47,662 bases of DNA from Prevotella sp. (GTDB lineage Bacteria; Bacteroidota; Bacteroidia; Bacteroidales; Bacteroidaceae), in NCBI GenBank assembly GCA_017964785.1, contig JAGCRH010000030.1, forward strand, positions 1-47,662. The letters are read 5' to 3'. The notes below the pieces were generated by a model. The model did no database searches, was not told the DNA's origin, and saw nothing but the letters and a program-made list of their open reading frames with translations. The first letter of the stretch is position 1, and each line of letters opens with the position of its first letter. The position numbers and the translations under genes were made by a program. Below are positions 8,165-18,244 of this stretch, in pieces.

Positions 8165-10015
8165 ATGAAGAAATGGGTTTTATTGATAGCCTGTCTGTGG
8201 CCTGTATGGGCTATGGCGCAGGATGAGATGGAAGAAGTGAACCGCATCAAGTCTGACCGTAACACCTACCTCTATGGTGAAGGTTATGGCGAGACAGAGG
8301 CCAATGCCGACAAGGAGGCGATGGCCAACCTGATGAGTAAGATATCGGTGCAGGTGAGCAGCGACATCGAGATCAACGAGCAACAGGTGAACACCGCTGA
8401 GGGCATCGACGCTACATCGGTGGTAGAGTCTGTGGTCAAGACCTACACTGCCGGAACACTGAAGAACACCCAGAGCATCATTGTCACCCCGGCTCCCAAA
8501 GCCTACGTGGTTCGCTACATCAAGAAGAGTGAGATAGAGCGTGTGTTCAAGGCCCGTGAGGAACTGATATTTGACTATATGCGTGGTGCCAAGGAGGCGG
8601 AAAAAGTCTATCGTATCGCTGATGCGCTACGCTATTATTATTGGGCATCGTGCCTGCTAATGAGTATGCAGCATCCACAGGAGATCAGGTATGTGGCCGA
8701 TGGGGAGATGCACCTGCTGGCCTCGTGGATCCCTGAACAGATACGCAGTATTCTCAGTCAGTTGAAGGCTGAGGTAACGAAAATAGAAGATCAGGAAATC
8801 AGTCTGCTGTTCACCTATCAGGGCAAGCCTGTGACCAACCTCGATTTCTGCTATTGGGATGGCATGAACTACAGTAACCTGTACTCCGTCAATAACGGCG
8901 TCTCTCAGATAGAGATGCGTCCTGGCGCTGATACGGAGAAAATAAAAATACAATATGAGTATGCGTTCGAAAGTCAGATGCAGCAGGTTCCGGAATTGAA
9001 GCAGTTGATGCAGATATTCAAGAGGATCCCCTACAGGGAGTCGGACGTGACCGTCTCCGCAGGCAAACGGGCTGATCAGAAGAGGGCTATGGCAGTCTAT
9101 CAAGCCTCTGTGGCCAGTGCAGGCACAGCCACTCATGCCGTCGCTGTGGAGGAACCAAAGGAGTATACGAAGTTGGTCGACAATATCGTCACTGCCATCA
9201 AGACAAAGAATTATTCTTCGGTGTCCAACCTGTTTACACCTGATGGCTATGAGATGTTCGACAAACTGTTGCATTATGGCAATGCGACGGTCTTAGGCAA
9301 CCCCCAACTGAACTTCTATCAGTTGAACGACCGTATCATCTGCCGTAGCGTACCCATGCGTTTCACCTTCAAGAACAACAACCGCGCCCTCATCGAGGAT
9401 GTCACCTTTACGTTTAATAAGGACAATCTGATTGAGTCGGTGGCCTTCGGACTGGACAAGGCTGCGCGCGATGATATCTTTAACCGCGATGCTGCCGCCT
9501 GGAACGACAGCGTGCGCATGGTCATCGCCACCTTCCTGGAGAACTACAAGACAGCCTTCGCCCTGAAGCGCCTCGATTATATCCAAAGCATCTTCGACGA
9601 CGATGCCATTATCATCGTGGGTCACATGACCAAGCAGGCCAAGAAGAGCATGGAGAACGGAAAGTATATCGACAACCAACTGGTGAAGTACACCCGTCTG
9701 GACAAGAATACCTATATCAAGAACCTGGAGCGCAGTTTCAAGAGCAATCAGTTCATTAATATCCGCTTCACTGACAATGAGGTAAAGAAGATGGGTAAGG
9801 GCGGACAGACCTATGGTATCCTGATCCATCAGGACTACTATTCCTCGACTTACGGTGATACGGGCTACCTGTTCCTGATGGTCGACCTGAACGATATGGA
9901 CCAGCCCATCATCAAGGTACGCACCTGGCAGCCTAACCGAGACCCGAACATCAACGGTAACTTCTCGAAGAACGATCCGTATTACGGCTTAATTTATGGA
10001 GGTAATTTCGATTAG
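8165..10015 (+). CDS. Exported LPP20-family-like protein of unknown function
   Basis: This 616-residue protein has a signal peptide (MKKWVLLIACLWPVWAMAQ). The mature N-terminus (YLYGEGYGETEANADKEAMA, then NLMSKISVQVSSDIEI) has the GxGxTxxEAxxxAxxxLxxxIxVxV pattern of LPP20/FlgP-like domains, which occur in envelope-associated proteins. Residues 200-330 look like beta domains (SLLFTYQGKPVTNLDFCYWDGM). Residues 335-610 contain two NTF2/SnoaL-like-looking stretches (KTKNYSSVSNLFTPDGYEMF and YKTAFALKRLDYIQSIFDDD), so a duplicated alpha+beta scaffold is possible. I do not know a specific function. It has its own promoter (8091-8120) and is the last of the exported-protein run before feoAB. Confidence 0.8.
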   Translation: MKKWVLLIACLWPVWAMAQDEMEEVNRIKSDRNTYLYGEGYGETEANADKEAMANLMSKISVQVSSDIEINEQQVNTAEGIDATSVVESVVKTYTAGTLKNTQSIIVTPAPKAYVVRYIKKSEIERVFKAREELIFDYMRGAKEAEKVYRIADALRYYYWASCLLMSMQHPQEIRYVADGEMHLLASWIPEQIRSILSQLKAEVTKIEDQEISLLFTYQGKPVTNLDFCYWDGMNYSNLYSVNNGVSQIEMRPGADTEKIKIQYEYAFESQMQQVPELKQLMQIFKRIPYRESDVTVSAGKRADQKRAMAVYQASVASAGTATHAVAVEEPKEYTKLVDNIVTAIKTKNYSSVSNLFTPDGYEMFDKLLHYGNATVLGNPQLNFYQLNDRIICRSVPMRFTFKNNNRALIEDVTFTFNKDNLIESVAFGLDKAARDDIFNRDAAAWNDSVRMVIATFLENYKTAFALKRLDYIQSIFDDDAIIIVGHMTKQAKKSMENGKYIDNQLVKYTRLDKNTYIKNLERSFKSNQFINIRFTDNEVKKMGKGGQTYGILIHQDYYSSTYGDTGYLFLMVDLNDMDQPIIKVRTWQPNRDPNINGNFSKNDPYYGLIYGGNFD

Positions 10016-10105
10016 ACAACAGCAAAACCTGATAAAGTATCCCCATTTGTAGGTATTTTAATAGACTTGCGACTGAATGCAACTCGGTTGCAAGTTTATT
10101 TTATG

Positions 10106-10113
10106 TACCTTTG
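10106..10113 (+). promoter_or_regulatory. -7 promoter box for feoAB
   Basis: TACCTTTG lies 20 bp before the FeoAB ATG, so the leader would be about 14 nt. The nearest TTG (10088-10090) is only 15 bp upstream, so the -33 part is weak. That could fit activation by a regulator, but no operator is recognisable. Confidence 0.6.
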
Positions 10114-10133
10114 CAGCATAATCAGCAAAGGAT

Positions 10134-12542
10134 ATGAAACTATCGGAGTTAAAGACAGGCGAGAAAGGAATTATTGTCAAGGTGCTAGGCCACGGCGGCT
10201 TCCGCAAGCGTATCATCGAGATGGGCTTCATCAAGGGTAAGGAGGTGGAGGTGCTGCTGAATGCGCCCCTGCAAGATCCCGTGAAATACAAACTGATGGG
10301 CTACGAGGTGAGTCTGAGGCATCACGAGGCAGAGATGATAGAAGTAGTGTCTGCCGATACCCCTATCGAGGCCACCCAGTTCGTCATTGACGACAACGAC
10401 CATATCCACGAGGAAGACTACATCCACCACGAAGCCATGAAGGAGCGTCGTACCATTAATGTAGCGCTTGTGGGTAATCCCAATTGCGGCAAGACCTCGT
10501 TGTTTAACTTCGCTTCAGGTGCCCACGGACATGTGGGTAACTATAGCGGTGTGACCGTTGATGCTACCGAGGCACATGCCTCGTTCTTCGGCTATGAGTT
10601 CAATCTGACCGACTTGCCCGGTACTTATTCGTTAAGTTGCTATTCGCCAGAGGAACTCTATGTCAGGGAACATCTGACAGAGAAGATGCCTGATGTCGTG
10701 ATCAACGTTATTGACGCCTCTAATTTAGAGCGCAACCTCTACCTGACCACCCAACTCGTGGACATGAACATGCGTATGGTCTGCGCCCTGAATATGTATG
10801 ATGAGTTTGAGCGACGGGGCGACTCTGTGGAGATCGACACGTTGAGTAACTTGTTCGGTATGCCGATGGTGCCGACCTCCTTTAAGAACGGAATGGGTGT
10901 GAAAGAGTTGTTCCGTACCGTCATTCAGGTGTATGAAGGCACCAACAAGGCCTCCCGTCACTTCCACATCAATTACGGCCACGAGATAGAGGATGGTATC
11001 GCCCATATCCAGAAATACCTGAAGGCTGACGAGCATATCACCCAGCACTACTCTACCCGATACCTCGCTTTGAAACTCTTGGAGCACGACAGTCAGGTGC
11101 TCGACTACTTAGGTAAGCACATGGCCGGAGAACAACGTATGCAGGATTTCCGCAATCTGACAAATGCCCGTGACAAGGCCTCTGCTCGCGTGAAGGAAGA
11201 GACTGGCGACGATTCTGAAACTGCCATCATGGATGCTAAGTACGGTTTCATCAACGGAGCCTTGACCGAAGCAGGCTATAAGACTGGCACAAAGGAAGAT
11301 ACCTACAAAACAACCCACCTCATCGACGGGGTGTTATCGCACAAGTATTTCGGTTTCCCCATCTTCTTCCTGTTGCTCTATGTGATGTTTGAGACCACTT
11401 TTTCACTAGGTCAATATCCAATGGACTGGATAGAAGAACTGGTGGCGTGGTTAGGTGAGAAACTCACCGTGACAATGCCTGACGGACCGCTGAAGGCCAT
11501 GCTCGTGGATGGTGTCATCGGCGGCGTTGGTTCTGTCATCGTGTTCCTGCCTCAGATCCTGATCCTATACTTCTTCATCTCACTGATGGAAGACTCTGGC
11601 TATATGGCCCGTGCCGCTTTTATCATGGACAAACTGATGCACAAGATGGGACTACACGGTAAGTCGTTTATTCCTCTGATCATGGGTTTCGGTTGTAATG
11701 TACCTGCCGTGATGGCCACAAGAACCATTGAGAGTCGACGGTCCAGAATCATCACGATGATGGTCCTACCGTTCATGAGTTGTTCGGCCAGACTGCCCAT
11801 CTACATCATGATTACAGGAACGTTCTTCTCACTCACATACCGTTCCTGGGTGATGTTGTCGCTCTATGCCATCGGTATCGCGATGGCTGTAGTCGTCAGT
11901 AAGATTTTTTCTTCTTTGGTCATCAAGGGAGAGGACACACCGTTTGTGATGGAACTGCCCCCCTACCGTTGGCCCACCGCTAAGGCGATTGCCCGACATA
12001 CGTGGGAGAAGGGCAAGGAATACCTGAAGAAGATGGGAGGTATCATTCTAGTGGCATCCATCATCGTCTGGGCACTCGGCTACTTCCCACACAATGAGAG
12101 CCTTAGCCGTGAGCAACAACAGGAACAGAGTTATATCGGACGAATGGGTAAGACCATCGAGCCTATTTTTACCCCACAGGGTTTCAACTGGAAACTCGAT
12201 GTGTCGTTGCTGGCAGGCGTGGGTGCCAAAGAGATTGTGGCCTCCACCATCGGTGTGCTCTATAGTGGTGATGACTCATTCGGCGACGATGAGGAGTTCT
12301 CTGATGACAACGAGAAATATACGCACCTGCGACAGTTGATGCTCAATGACGGCATCACCCCACTCGCCGCCTTCGCGTACCTTATATTTATTTTACTTTA
12401 CTTCCCCTGCATCGCGACCATTGCAGCCATCAAGAATGAGACAGGCTCGTGGCGCTGGGCTACCTTCGCCGCCCTCTATACTACCATCGTGGCATGGATC
12501 ATGAGCGCACTTGTCTATCAAATCGGAGGATTATTTATATAG
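10134..12542 (+). CDS. feoB: Fused ferrous iron transporter FeoA-FeoB
   Basis: This 802-residue protein imports Fe(II) across the inner membrane. Residues 1-75 are an SH3-like FeoA domain ([17 protein letters not shown]). Residues 86-100 form a linker rich in His and acidic residues ([14 protein letters not shown]). The FeoB G-domain follows: G1 GNPNCGKT at 114-121, G3 in DLPGTYSL and G4 NMYD. The membrane part starts near residue 395 and contains the Gate motifs, including [20 protein letters not shown] and SCSARLPIY, and ends in several transmembrane segments. FeoA-FeoB fusion is usual in Bacteroidetes. The ruvC start lies 1 bp after the stop, so this gene leads a feoAB-ruvC-ATPase transcript. 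The His/Asp/Glu linker could bind metal; that is inference. Confidence 0.96.
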   Translation: MKLSELKTGEKGIIVKVLGHGGFRKRIIEMGFIKGKEVEVLLNAPLQDPVKYKLMGYEVSLRHHEAEMIEVVSADTPIEATQFVIDDNDHIHEEDYIHHEAMKERRTINVALVGNPNCGKTSLFNFASGAHGHVGNYSGVTVDATEAHASFFGYEFNLTDLPGTYSLSCYSPEELYVREHLTEKMPDVVINVIDASNLERNLYLTTQLVDMNMRMVCALNMYDEFERRGDSVEIDTLSNLFGMPMVPTSFKNGMGVKELFRTVIQVYEGTNKASRHFHINYGHEIEDGIAHIQKYLKADEHITQHYSTRYLALKLLEHDSQVLDYLGKHMAGEQRMQDFRNLTNARDKASARVKEETGDDSETAIMDAKYGFINGALTEAGYKTGTKEDTYKTTHLIDGVLSHKYFGFPIFFLLLYVMFETTFSLGQYPMDWIEELVAWLGEKLTVTMPDGPLKAMLVDGVIGGVGSVIVFLPQILILYFFISLMEDSGYMARAAFIMDKLMHKMGLHGKSFIPLIMGFGCNVPAVMATRTIESRRSRIITMMVLPFMSCSARLPIYIMITGTFFSLTYRSWVMLSLYAIGIAMAVVVSKIFSSLVIKGEDTPFVMELPPYRWPTAKAIARHTWEKGKEYLKKMGGIILVASIIVWALGYFPHNESLSREQQQEQSYIGRMGKTIEPIFTPQGFNWKLDVSLLAGVGAKEIVASTIGVLYSGDDSFGDDEEFSDDNEKYTHLRQLMLNDGITPLAAFAYLIFILLYFPCIATIAAIKNETGSWRWATFAALYTTIVAWIMSALVYQIGGLFI

Positions 12543-12543
12543 G

Positions 12544-13122
12544 ATGGAAAAGATCATATTGGGAATTGACCCCGGCACAAACCTGATGGGCTATGGATTG
12601 CTGAAAGTGACTGACGGCAAGGCCAGTATGATAACCATGGGTGTCATCGACCTGCGTAAGTTCTCGGATGGCTACCTGAAACTCGGCCATATCTTCGAAC
12701 GGGTGACGGGTATCATCGACGGGTATCTGCCTGACGAGATGGCCATTGAGGCACCATTCTTCGGAAAGAATGTACAGTCGATGCTCAAACTGGGTCGTGC
12801 ACAAGGAACAGCCATTGCCGCTGCCATCCATCACGGTGTACCCATCCATGAATATGCCCCAATGAAAATCAAGATGGCAATCACCGGTAATGGCAATGCC
12901 GCCAAGGAACAGGTGGCCGGGATGCTACAACGGCTGTTGAAGATTCCCAACGAGGAGATGTCGAAATTCATGGATGCCACCGATGCCCTGGCTGCGGCCT
13001 ATTGTCACTATATGCAGATGGGACGTCCTGAGAGTGAGGTCAAGTATCGAGGATGGAAGGACTTCGTGAACAAGAACAAAGAAAAGGTGTCCAAACGAAA
13101 GACGAAGGATGAAGACGATTGA
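12544..13122 (+). CDS. ruvC: Holliday junction endonuclease RuvC
   Basis: RuvC cuts Holliday junctions together with RuvAB. The protein has 192 residues from the ATG at 12544 ([20 protein letters not shown]); a longer in-frame start at 12511 would sit inside feoAB and is rejected. Acidic catalytic residues are visible in [16 protein letters not shown] and the C-terminal [13 protein letters not shown]. The length is normal, with a Lys-rich tail. It starts 1 bp after the feoAB stop, and its last 14 bp overlap the next gene, so translation of the three is probably coupled. The pairing of iron uptake with a recombination enzyme looks like simple genome packing. Confidence 0.96.
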   Translation: MEKIILGIDPGTNLMGYGLLKVTDGKASMITMGVIDLRKFSDGYLKLGHIFERVTGIIDGYLPDEMAIEAPFFGKNVQSMLKLGRAQGTAIAAAIHHGVPIHEYAPMKIKMAITGNGNAAKEQVAGMLQRLLKIPNEEMSKFMDATDALAAAYCHYMQMGRPESEVKYRGWKDFVNKNKEKVSKRKTKDEDD

Positions 13123-14551
13123 GATGATCAATGCAAGGGCCAGAAAACCGGAATGGTCGATGGCGGAGCCTGTGAACTTCTGTTTGGAGGAAGGTGAGCA
13201 TATCGCCATCATTGGCAGAAACGGATCAGGCAAGAGTCTGTTCGTGGATATGATCACGGGGCGTCATCCTGCCTTTCCTGATATGGTGAAATACGCCTTC
13301 GACGAGCCTTACAATAATCTGAAACATATCTCCTTCCGGGATACCTATGGTGGAGACAATGACCGAACCTATTTCCTCCAACAGCGCTGGAACCAGATGG
13401 AGATTGATGAAGAAACGCCTACCGTCGGCCAAAAACTCGAGGAAGCCTTCCAACTGGCAGGTGAAGATACGGCAGAGCGAAGAGCCTTGCAACACCACAT
13501 CTATCAGTTGTTCCATCTGAAACCGCTATTGGATAAATACGTTATCTTGCTTTCAAGCGGAGAACTCCGCAAGTTTAAACTTGCCGCCTCACTTTTCACC
13601 CATCCGAAGGTGCTGATTATGGAGAACCCCTTTATCGGACTAGATGCAGAGACGAGAGATCAGTTGAAAGAACTGATGACGATGCTGGCCAAGGAACAGG
13701 GACTGCAAATCATACTCGTATTGGCAAAGACGGATGAGATTCCCGACTTCATCACACATGTCGTGGAGGTGAAGGAAATGAAGGTTCTGCCAAAGTCAGA
13801 GGTAAGAAGTAAGAGGTTAGAGGTAAGAGAACACCCTCAGCCACAGACCATTTCTCTCACCTCTCACCACTCATCACTCACCACAAAATCCGAGGTCATC
13901 CGATTCAACAACGTCACCATCCGCTATGGAGAGCGAACGATATTGAAGGATCTCGACTGGACAGTGAGGAAAGGTGAACACTGGTCACTATCCGGACAAA
14001 ACGGCTCCGGTAAGTCTACCCTACTCTCCCTCGTTTGTGCCGACAACCCGCAGAGTTATGCCTGCGACATCGCCCTGTTTGGGCATAAACGCGGCTCAGG
14101 AGAAAGCATCTGGGACATCAAGCGCCATATCGGCTACGTCTCACCTGAGATGCACCGTAGTTACAAGCAAAACATCCCGTCGATTCAGATTGTGGCCAGC
14201 GGACTGAAAGACACCATCGGACTCTACACCCGTCCCAACGAGGCAGAGAAGGAACAATGCCGGAAATGGATGAATGTCTTTGGTGTCGGTCATTTAGTAG
14301 AACGCAGGTTCATGGAGATGTCAAGCGGTGAGCAACGACTTGTCCTATTGGCAAGAGCCTTCGTTAAAGAGCCCGACCTGCTGATTCTCGACGAACCGTT
14401 ACACGGACTGGATGATGAGAACCGCAGGATGGTGAAGGCTGTGGTGGATAAGTACTGTCAGAATTCTGATGTCACACTCATTTATGTGACCCATTATCAA
14501 AATGAGTTACCAACATGCATTGATAACTCATTGTATCTGAAAAAGAATTAG
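13109..14551 (+). CDS. Tandem ABC ATPase, ModF-like
   Basis: The 480 residues hold two ABC ATPase domains in one soluble chain, the architecture of E. coli ModF. Domain 1 has GRNGSGKSL (near residue 35), [11 protein letters not shown] and VLIMENPF, where the Walker B glutamate position reads EN rather than DE. Domain 2 has [10 protein letters not shown] (near 295), [26 protein letters not shown] and an H-loop histidine in YVTHYQNE. No membrane partner is nearby and the function is not established; ModF itself is linked loosely to molybdate genes. The linker between the domains (residues about 229-262, [13 protein letters not shown], then [11 protein letters not shown]) is encoded by two blocks of intergenic-type short repeats at 13796-13891. 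The gene overlaps the ruvC end by 14 bp. Confidence 0.87.
   Translation: MKTIEMINARARKPEWSMAEPVNFCLEEGEHIAIIGRNGSGKSLFVDMITGRHPAFPDMVKYAFDEPYNNLKHISFRDTYGGDNDRTYFLQQRWNQMEIDEETPTVGQKLEEAFQLAGEDTAERRALQHHIYQLFHLKPLLDKYVILLSSGELRKFKLAASLFTHPKVLIMENPFIGLDAETRDQLKELMTMLAKEQGLQIILVLAKTDEIPDFITHVVEVKEMKVLPKSEVRSKRLEVREHPQPQTISLTSHHSSLTTKSEVIRFNNVTIRYGERTILKDLDWTVRKGEHWSLSGQNGSGKSTLLSLVCADNPQSYACDIALFGHKRGSGESIWDIKRHIGYVSPEMHRSYKQNIPSIQIVASGLKDTIGLYTRPNEAEKEQCRKWMNVFGVGHLVERRFMEMSSGEQRLVLLARAFVKEPDLLILDEPLHGLDDENRRMVKAVVDKYCQNSDVTLIYVTHYQNELPTCIDNSLYLKKN
13796..13891. repeat. Intergenic-type short repeats inside the ModF-like ORF
   Basis: The first block repeats AGAGGTAAGAAGTAAGAGG-like heptamers (13799-13830). 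The second (13856-13884) repeats CTCACCTCTCACCACTCATC-like units, the same kind of sequence as CACTCTTCACTCTTCAC before yihY at 29483-29500. The reading frame is open across the whole stretch. Confidence 0.7.
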
Positions 14552-14556
14552 TTTAT

Positions 14557-15159
14557 TTATCTGTCTTCCAACAGCGCTGCCGTCCGCACACGGGATAAGG
14601 TCTCAGGAGTCATCTGCAGATAACTGGCAATATAAACCAGAGGGGCACGAAGCACTAACTGTGGCTGGTTCTTCACCAGTTTCTGGTAACGATCCTGCGC
14701 ACTCTCGAAGCGCAACATATCGGCATGGTGCTGGCTCAGGATGAGCGATTCCTCAAGAATCTTACGATAGAGGATCTGTATGTTCACACTCTTCATGGCC
14801 ACAGCCTCCAGATCACTCTTCGGCATGGCAATGATGATCGTCGGCTCCAGCGCCTTGATCTGCAATTGTGACGGTTTCTCACGGAACAGACTCTCGATAC
14901 ACATGACAATCGAATTCTCGGTAGCCATATACTCCGTCAACTCCTTACCATTCTTATAATAGAACTGTCGGACAAGTCCTTTCACGATCCAGTAGATATT
15001 CGTACAGGTCTCTCCCTCACGGAGCACCATCTCGTTTTTCGCAAACTTCAGCGGCACGAGAATACTTTCCAGCAAATCGAGTTCCTCATGCGTCATCGTA
15101 CTGTATCGACGGGCCAGTTCCCGAGCGACGTCTCTTGTTGTGATGCTAATGTTAGCCAT
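14557..15159 (-). CDS. Crp/Fnr-family transcription regulator
   Basis: This 200-residue protein has a cyclic-nucleotide-binding-type beta-roll at residues about 25-125 (LVPLKFAKNEMVLREGETCT, then NIYWIVKGLVRQFYYKNGKE). A dimer helix and a C-terminal helix-turn-helix follow (LVYIASYLQMTPETLSRVR). There is no cysteine set for an Fe-S cluster of the FNR type, so the ligand is unknown. Size and layout match the many Crp/Fnr regulators of Bacteroidetes. It starts 18 bp after the lepA stop on the same strand and has no promoter of its own, so it is probably co-transcribed with lepA. Its 3' end is 5 bp from the convergent ModF-like gene. Confidence 0.9.
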   Translation of the reverse strand: MANISITTRDVARELARRYSTMTHEELDLLESILVPLKFAKNEMVLREGETCTNIYWIVKGLVRQFYYKNGKELTEYMATENSIVMCIESLFREKPSQLQIKALEPTIIIAMPKSDLEAVAMKSVNIQILYRKILEESLILSQHHADMLRFESAQDRYQKLVKNQPQLVLRAPLVYIASYLQMTPETLSRVRTAALLEDR

Positions 15160-15177
15160 AGGTCTTATCTTATGTTA

Positions 15178-16959
15178 TTAGTCAAGTTTCAACACAGCCA
15201 GAAAGGCCTTCTGTGGCACTTCCACATTACCGATCTGTTTCATACGTTTCTTACCACGCTTCTGTTTCTCCAGCAGTTTACGCTTACGGCTGACATCACC
15301 GCCATAGCACTTGGCTGTCACATCCTTGCGCACCTGCTTCACCGTCTCACGGGCAATGATCTTCGCCCCGATGGCAGCCTGAATGGCAATATCGAACTGC
15401 TGACGCGGAATGAGTTCCTTGAGTTTCTCACACATTCGCCGACCGAAGGTCACAGCATTGTCCTGATGTGTCAGCGTTGAGAGCGCATCAACAGGTTCAC
15501 CATTGAGGAGGATATCCAGTTTCGCCAATTTTGAAGGACGGAAACCGTCAATATGATAGTCAAACGAAGCATAACCCTTGGAGATAGACTTCAGTTTATC
15601 ATAGAAATCTATCACGATCTCACCCAACGGCAACATGAAATGCAGTTCCACACGATTACCACTGACGTACTGCTGATCTATCAGTTCACCACGCTTATCA
15701 AGACAAAGGGTCATAATTGGCCCGATAAAATCTGCCGCAGTGATGATAGAAGCACGGATATACGGTTCCTCGATATGGTCGATCATCGTCAGATCAGGCA
15801 GTCCGGAGGGATTATGTACCTCCTTCACCTCTCCTTGTTTGGTGTAACACATATACGAAACATTAGGTACCGTCGTGATGACATCCATATCAAACTCGCG
15901 GTCGAGACGCTCCTGAATAATCTCCATGTGTAACAGTCCAAGGAAGCCACAACGGAAACCGAATCCCAGGGCCACAGAACTCTCCGGCACAAAGGTCAGC
16001 GACGCATCATTGAGTTGGAGTTTCTCCAAAGAGGCCCGCAGGTTTTCATAATCCGTAGGATCAATGGGATAAACACCGGCGAACACCATCGGCTTTACTT
16101 CCTGAAAGCCTTCGATGGCCTTGTCACAAGGCTTTGATACATGCGTAATCGTATCACCCACCTTCACTTCCTTCGAGTCCTTGATGCCACTGATGATATA
16201 TCCCACATCACCCGTACGCAGTTCCTTACGGGGGATCATATCCATCTTCAACACCCCGATCTCGTCGGCATCATACTCCATACCCGTATTAAAGAACTTC
16301 ACATTGTCTCCCTGACGTATCACACCATTCACAATCTTGAAGTAGGCAATAATACCACGGAAAGAGTTAAACACCGAGTCGAAAATCAAGGCCTGAAGAG
16401 GAGCCTCCTCATCCCCCTCAGGATGAGGAATACGTTCCACCACAGCATCAAGCACCTGTTCGATACCCTCACCTGTCTTGCCAGAGGCACGGATAATATC
16501 GCTATGGTCACAGCCTATCAGGTCGACAATCTCATCTTCCACCTCGTCGGGCATGGCAGAGGGCATATCAATCTTATTGATGACCGGGATAATCTCTAAA
16601 TTATGGTCGATGGCCATATAGAGATTGGAGATGGTCTGCGCCTGTACGCCCTGTGTAGCATCCACCACCAAGAGGGCACCCTCGCAGGCAGCAATGGAGC
16701 GCGACACCTCGTAAGAGAAGTCCACATGTCCTGGGGTATCAATCAGATTGAGGATATATTTCTCACCTTTGTACATATACTCCATCTGGATGGCATGACT
16801 CTTGATGGTGATGCCACGCTCACGCTCCAGATCCATGTCGTCGAGCATCTGTCCCTCGGTGACCTGGATGGTTTTCGTAAACTCCAGCATACGGTCAGCC
16901 AAGGTCGACTTACCATGATCGATATGCGCAATGATACAAAAGTTTCTTATATGATTCAT
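15178..16959 (-). CDS. lepA: Elongation factor 4 (LepA)
   Basis: LepA is a ribosome-bound GTPase that back-translocates or remodels stalled ribosomes. The protein has 593 residues and starts [21 protein letters not shown]1 is AHIDHGKST, switch I is [11 protein letters not shown]3 is DTPGHVDF and G4 is NKID. The EF-G-like domains follow, and the unique C-terminal domain ends [20 protein letters not shown], as in the family. It has a minus-strand promoter (TACTTTTG at 16992-16985) with a leader of about 19 nt. The Crp/Fnr gene follows 18 bp downstream. Confidence 0.97.
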   Translation of the reverse strand: MNHIRNFCIIAHIDHGKSTLADRMLEFTKTIQVTEGQMLDDMDLERERGITIKSHAIQMEYMYKGEKYILNLIDTPGHVDFSYEVSRSIAACEGALLVVDATQGVQAQTISNLYMAIDHNLEIIPVINKIDMPSAMPDEVEDEIVDLIGCDHSDIIRASGKTGEGIEQVLDAVVERIPHPEGDEEAPLQALIFDSVFNSFRGIIAYFKIVNGVIRQGDNVKFFNTGMEYDADEIGVLKMDMIPRKELRTGDVGYIISGIKDSKEVKVGDTITHVSKPCDKAIEGFQEVKPMVFAGVYPIDPTDYENLRASLEKLQLNDASLTFVPESSVALGFGFRCGFLGLLHMEIIQERLDREFDMDVITTVPNVSYMCYTKQGEVKEVHNPSGLPDLTMIDHIEEPYIRASIITAADFIGPIMTLCLDKRGELIDQQYVSGNRVELHFMLPLGEIVIDFYDKLKSISKGYASFDYHIDGFRPSKLAKLDILLNGEPVDALSTLTHQDNAVTFGRRMCEKLKELIPRQQFDIAIQAAIGAKIIARETVKQVRKDVTAKCYGGDVSRKRKLLEKQKRGKKRMKQIGNVEVPQKAFLAVLKLD

Positions 16960-16984
16960 TTGTAGTAATCAACTCTTTGAAATG

Positions 16985-16992
16985 CAAAAGTA
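16985..16992 (-). promoter_or_regulatory. -7 promoter box for lepA
   Basis: TACTTTTG on the minus strand matches TAnnTTTG. Transcription would start near 16978, 19 nt before the ATG at 16959. The -33 element is not evident. Confidence 0.6.
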
Positions 16993-17033
16993 CAAAAAAT
17001 CCCTCGTATTACCAATAATTTTGCTTTTTTTTG

Positions 17034-17041
17034 TATCTTTG
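17034..17041 (+). promoter_or_regulatory. -7 promoter box for the small lipoprotein
   Basis: TATCTTTG lies 22 bp before the ATG at 17064, so the ORF extension that begins at 17031 lies largely upstream of the likely transcription start. It is divergent from the lepA promoter, about 40 bp away. Confidence 0.6.
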
Positions 17042-17063
17042 CACCGAAAAAATAGCATTCATT

Positions 17064-17450
17064 ATGAAAAAGGTATTCGTATTTGCCTGTTTGGCATTGT
17101 TATTTGCCGCCTGTCAGGAGTCATTGGAAGACAGATGCGCACGTGAGGCCAAAGAGTACACAGCCAAGAACTGCCCTGCAAAAATGGGAGAGAATATTAT
17201 TCTCGACAGTCTGACATTCGAAAAGGGTACACATACCCTACACTATTACTATCGTCTGACGGATCTTGCCGACAAGGAGGGTATACTTGACTCTGTGGAG
17301 GCCACCAAAACCCTGAAAGACGGATTGAAAAACACAACGGCCATGAAGACTTACAAAGACAACGGGTATAACTTCACCTACACCTATTTCTCGAGCAAAG
17401 ACCCGAGAAAGGTGCTATTTGAGGCAAAGTTCACAGAAAAGGACTATTAA
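17064..17450 (+). CDS. Small putative lipoprotein
   Basis: This 128-residue protein starts MKKVFVFACLALLFAACQES, with lipobox LFAAC and an acidic stretch after the cysteine (QESLED). The mature domain alternates strands and short helices (KGTHTLHYYYRLTDLADKEG; YKDNGYNFTYTYFSSKD), a small alpha+beta shape. I do not recognise a family. The start at 17064 is chosen because it gives the signal peptide and lies 22 bp after the promoter box. The gene stands alone on the plus strand between lepA and yebC, with its own promoter and a shared terminator. Confidence 0.82.
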   Translation: MKKVFVFACLALLFAACQESLEDRCAREAKEYTAKNCPAKMGENIILDSLTFEKGTHTLHYYYRLTDLADKEGILDSVEATKTLKDGLKNTTAMKTYKDNGYNFTYTYFSSKDPRKVLFEAKFTEKDY

Positions 17451-17452
17451 CA

Positions 17453-17480
17453 AGAAAGCCCCCAGAGTTGGAGGCTTTCT
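17453..17480. terminator. Bidirectional terminator between the lipoprotein gene and yebC
   Basis: AGAAAGCC (17453-17460) pairs with GGCTTTCT (17473-17480). An inner CCA/TGG pairing follows beyond a C-A mismatch, with loop GAGT. It fills the 32-bp gap between the two convergent stops. Confidence 0.75.
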
Positions 17481-17482
17481 GT

Positions 17483-18208
17483 TTATTCTGGCTGCATGTT
17501 GGTGTAAACCGTCTGGACATCATCGAAGTCCTCGAGTTTCTCCACCATCTTGTCGATGGTCTCACGCTGCTCTGGCGTCACCTCTTTCAGGTCGTTGGGG
17601 ATACGGGTGAACTCAGCACCTGTCACCTCAAAGCCATTCTCCTCCAGATGTTTCTGGATAGCACCAAATGAAGAAGGATCGCCATAGATGGTGATGCTGT
17701 TCTCCTCCTCATCCTCATCGAACTCATCCTCCACACCGTAGTCAATCAAGTCGAGGATCATCTCGTCCATATCCAGTCCGTCCTTCTTCTTGAAGGTGAA
17801 CACAGCCTTGTGGTCGAAGAGGAAACTCAGTGAACCCTGAGTACCCAGGTTACCATTGAACTTGTTGAACACTGAACGGACATCACCCACAGTACGGGTC
17901 GTATTGTCAGTCAGTGTCTCTACGAAGATAGCGATACCGTGAGGACCATATCCCTCGTAGGTCACTTCCTTGTAGTCACTCTGATCCTTACCCATTGCAT
18001 TCTTGATGGCACGCTCGATATTATCCTTCGGCATGTTCTCGCGCTTGGCATTGGCGATGATAGCACGCAGCGTAGGATTGTTCTCCGGCTCTGGACCGCC
18101 TGCCTTCACAGCAATGGCAATCTGCTTACCGATCTTTGTAAATGTCTTGGCCATGTGGCCCCATCGCTTCAGTTTTGTAGCCTTGCGATATTCAAATGCT
18201 CTTCCCAT
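17483..18208 (-). CDS. yebC: YebC/PmpR-family regulator (TACO1-like)
   Basis: The protein has 241 residues. Family members bind DNA or the ribosome; TACO1/YebC relatives are now linked to translation of proline-rich stretches. The N-terminus MGRAFEYRKATKLKRWGHMA and the following KTFTKIGKQIAIAVKAGGPEP are diagnostic, as are NMPKDNIERAIKNA and GPHGIAIFVETLTDN. The C-terminal region is acidic (EDEFDEDEEENS). It lies 36 bp downstream of pheT on the same strand. The gap is an AT-rich imperfect repeat (ATAATTCATAATGCATAATT), with no separate promoter seen, so a pheT-yebC transcript is likely. Length is normal. Confidence 0.95.
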   Translation of the reverse strand: MGRAFEYRKATKLKRWGHMAKTFTKIGKQIAIAVKAGGPEPENNPTLRAIIANAKRENMPKDNIERAIKNAMGKDQSDYKEVTYEGYGPHGIAIFVETLTDNTTRTVGDVRSVFNKFNGNLGTQGSLSFLFDHKAVFTFKKKDGLDMDEMILDLIDYGVEDEFDEDEEENSITIYGDPSSFGAIQKHLEENGFEVTGAEFTRIPNDLKEVTPEQRETIDKMVEKLEDFDDVQTVYTNMQPE

Positions 18209-18244
18209 ATCTTTAATTCATAATTAATAATTCATAATGCATAA

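Noticed and set aside
13109-14551. Frameshift or pseudogene in the ModF-like ATPase because of the odd linker
   Set aside because: Both ATPase domains are complete and in one frame; only the linker is unusual.
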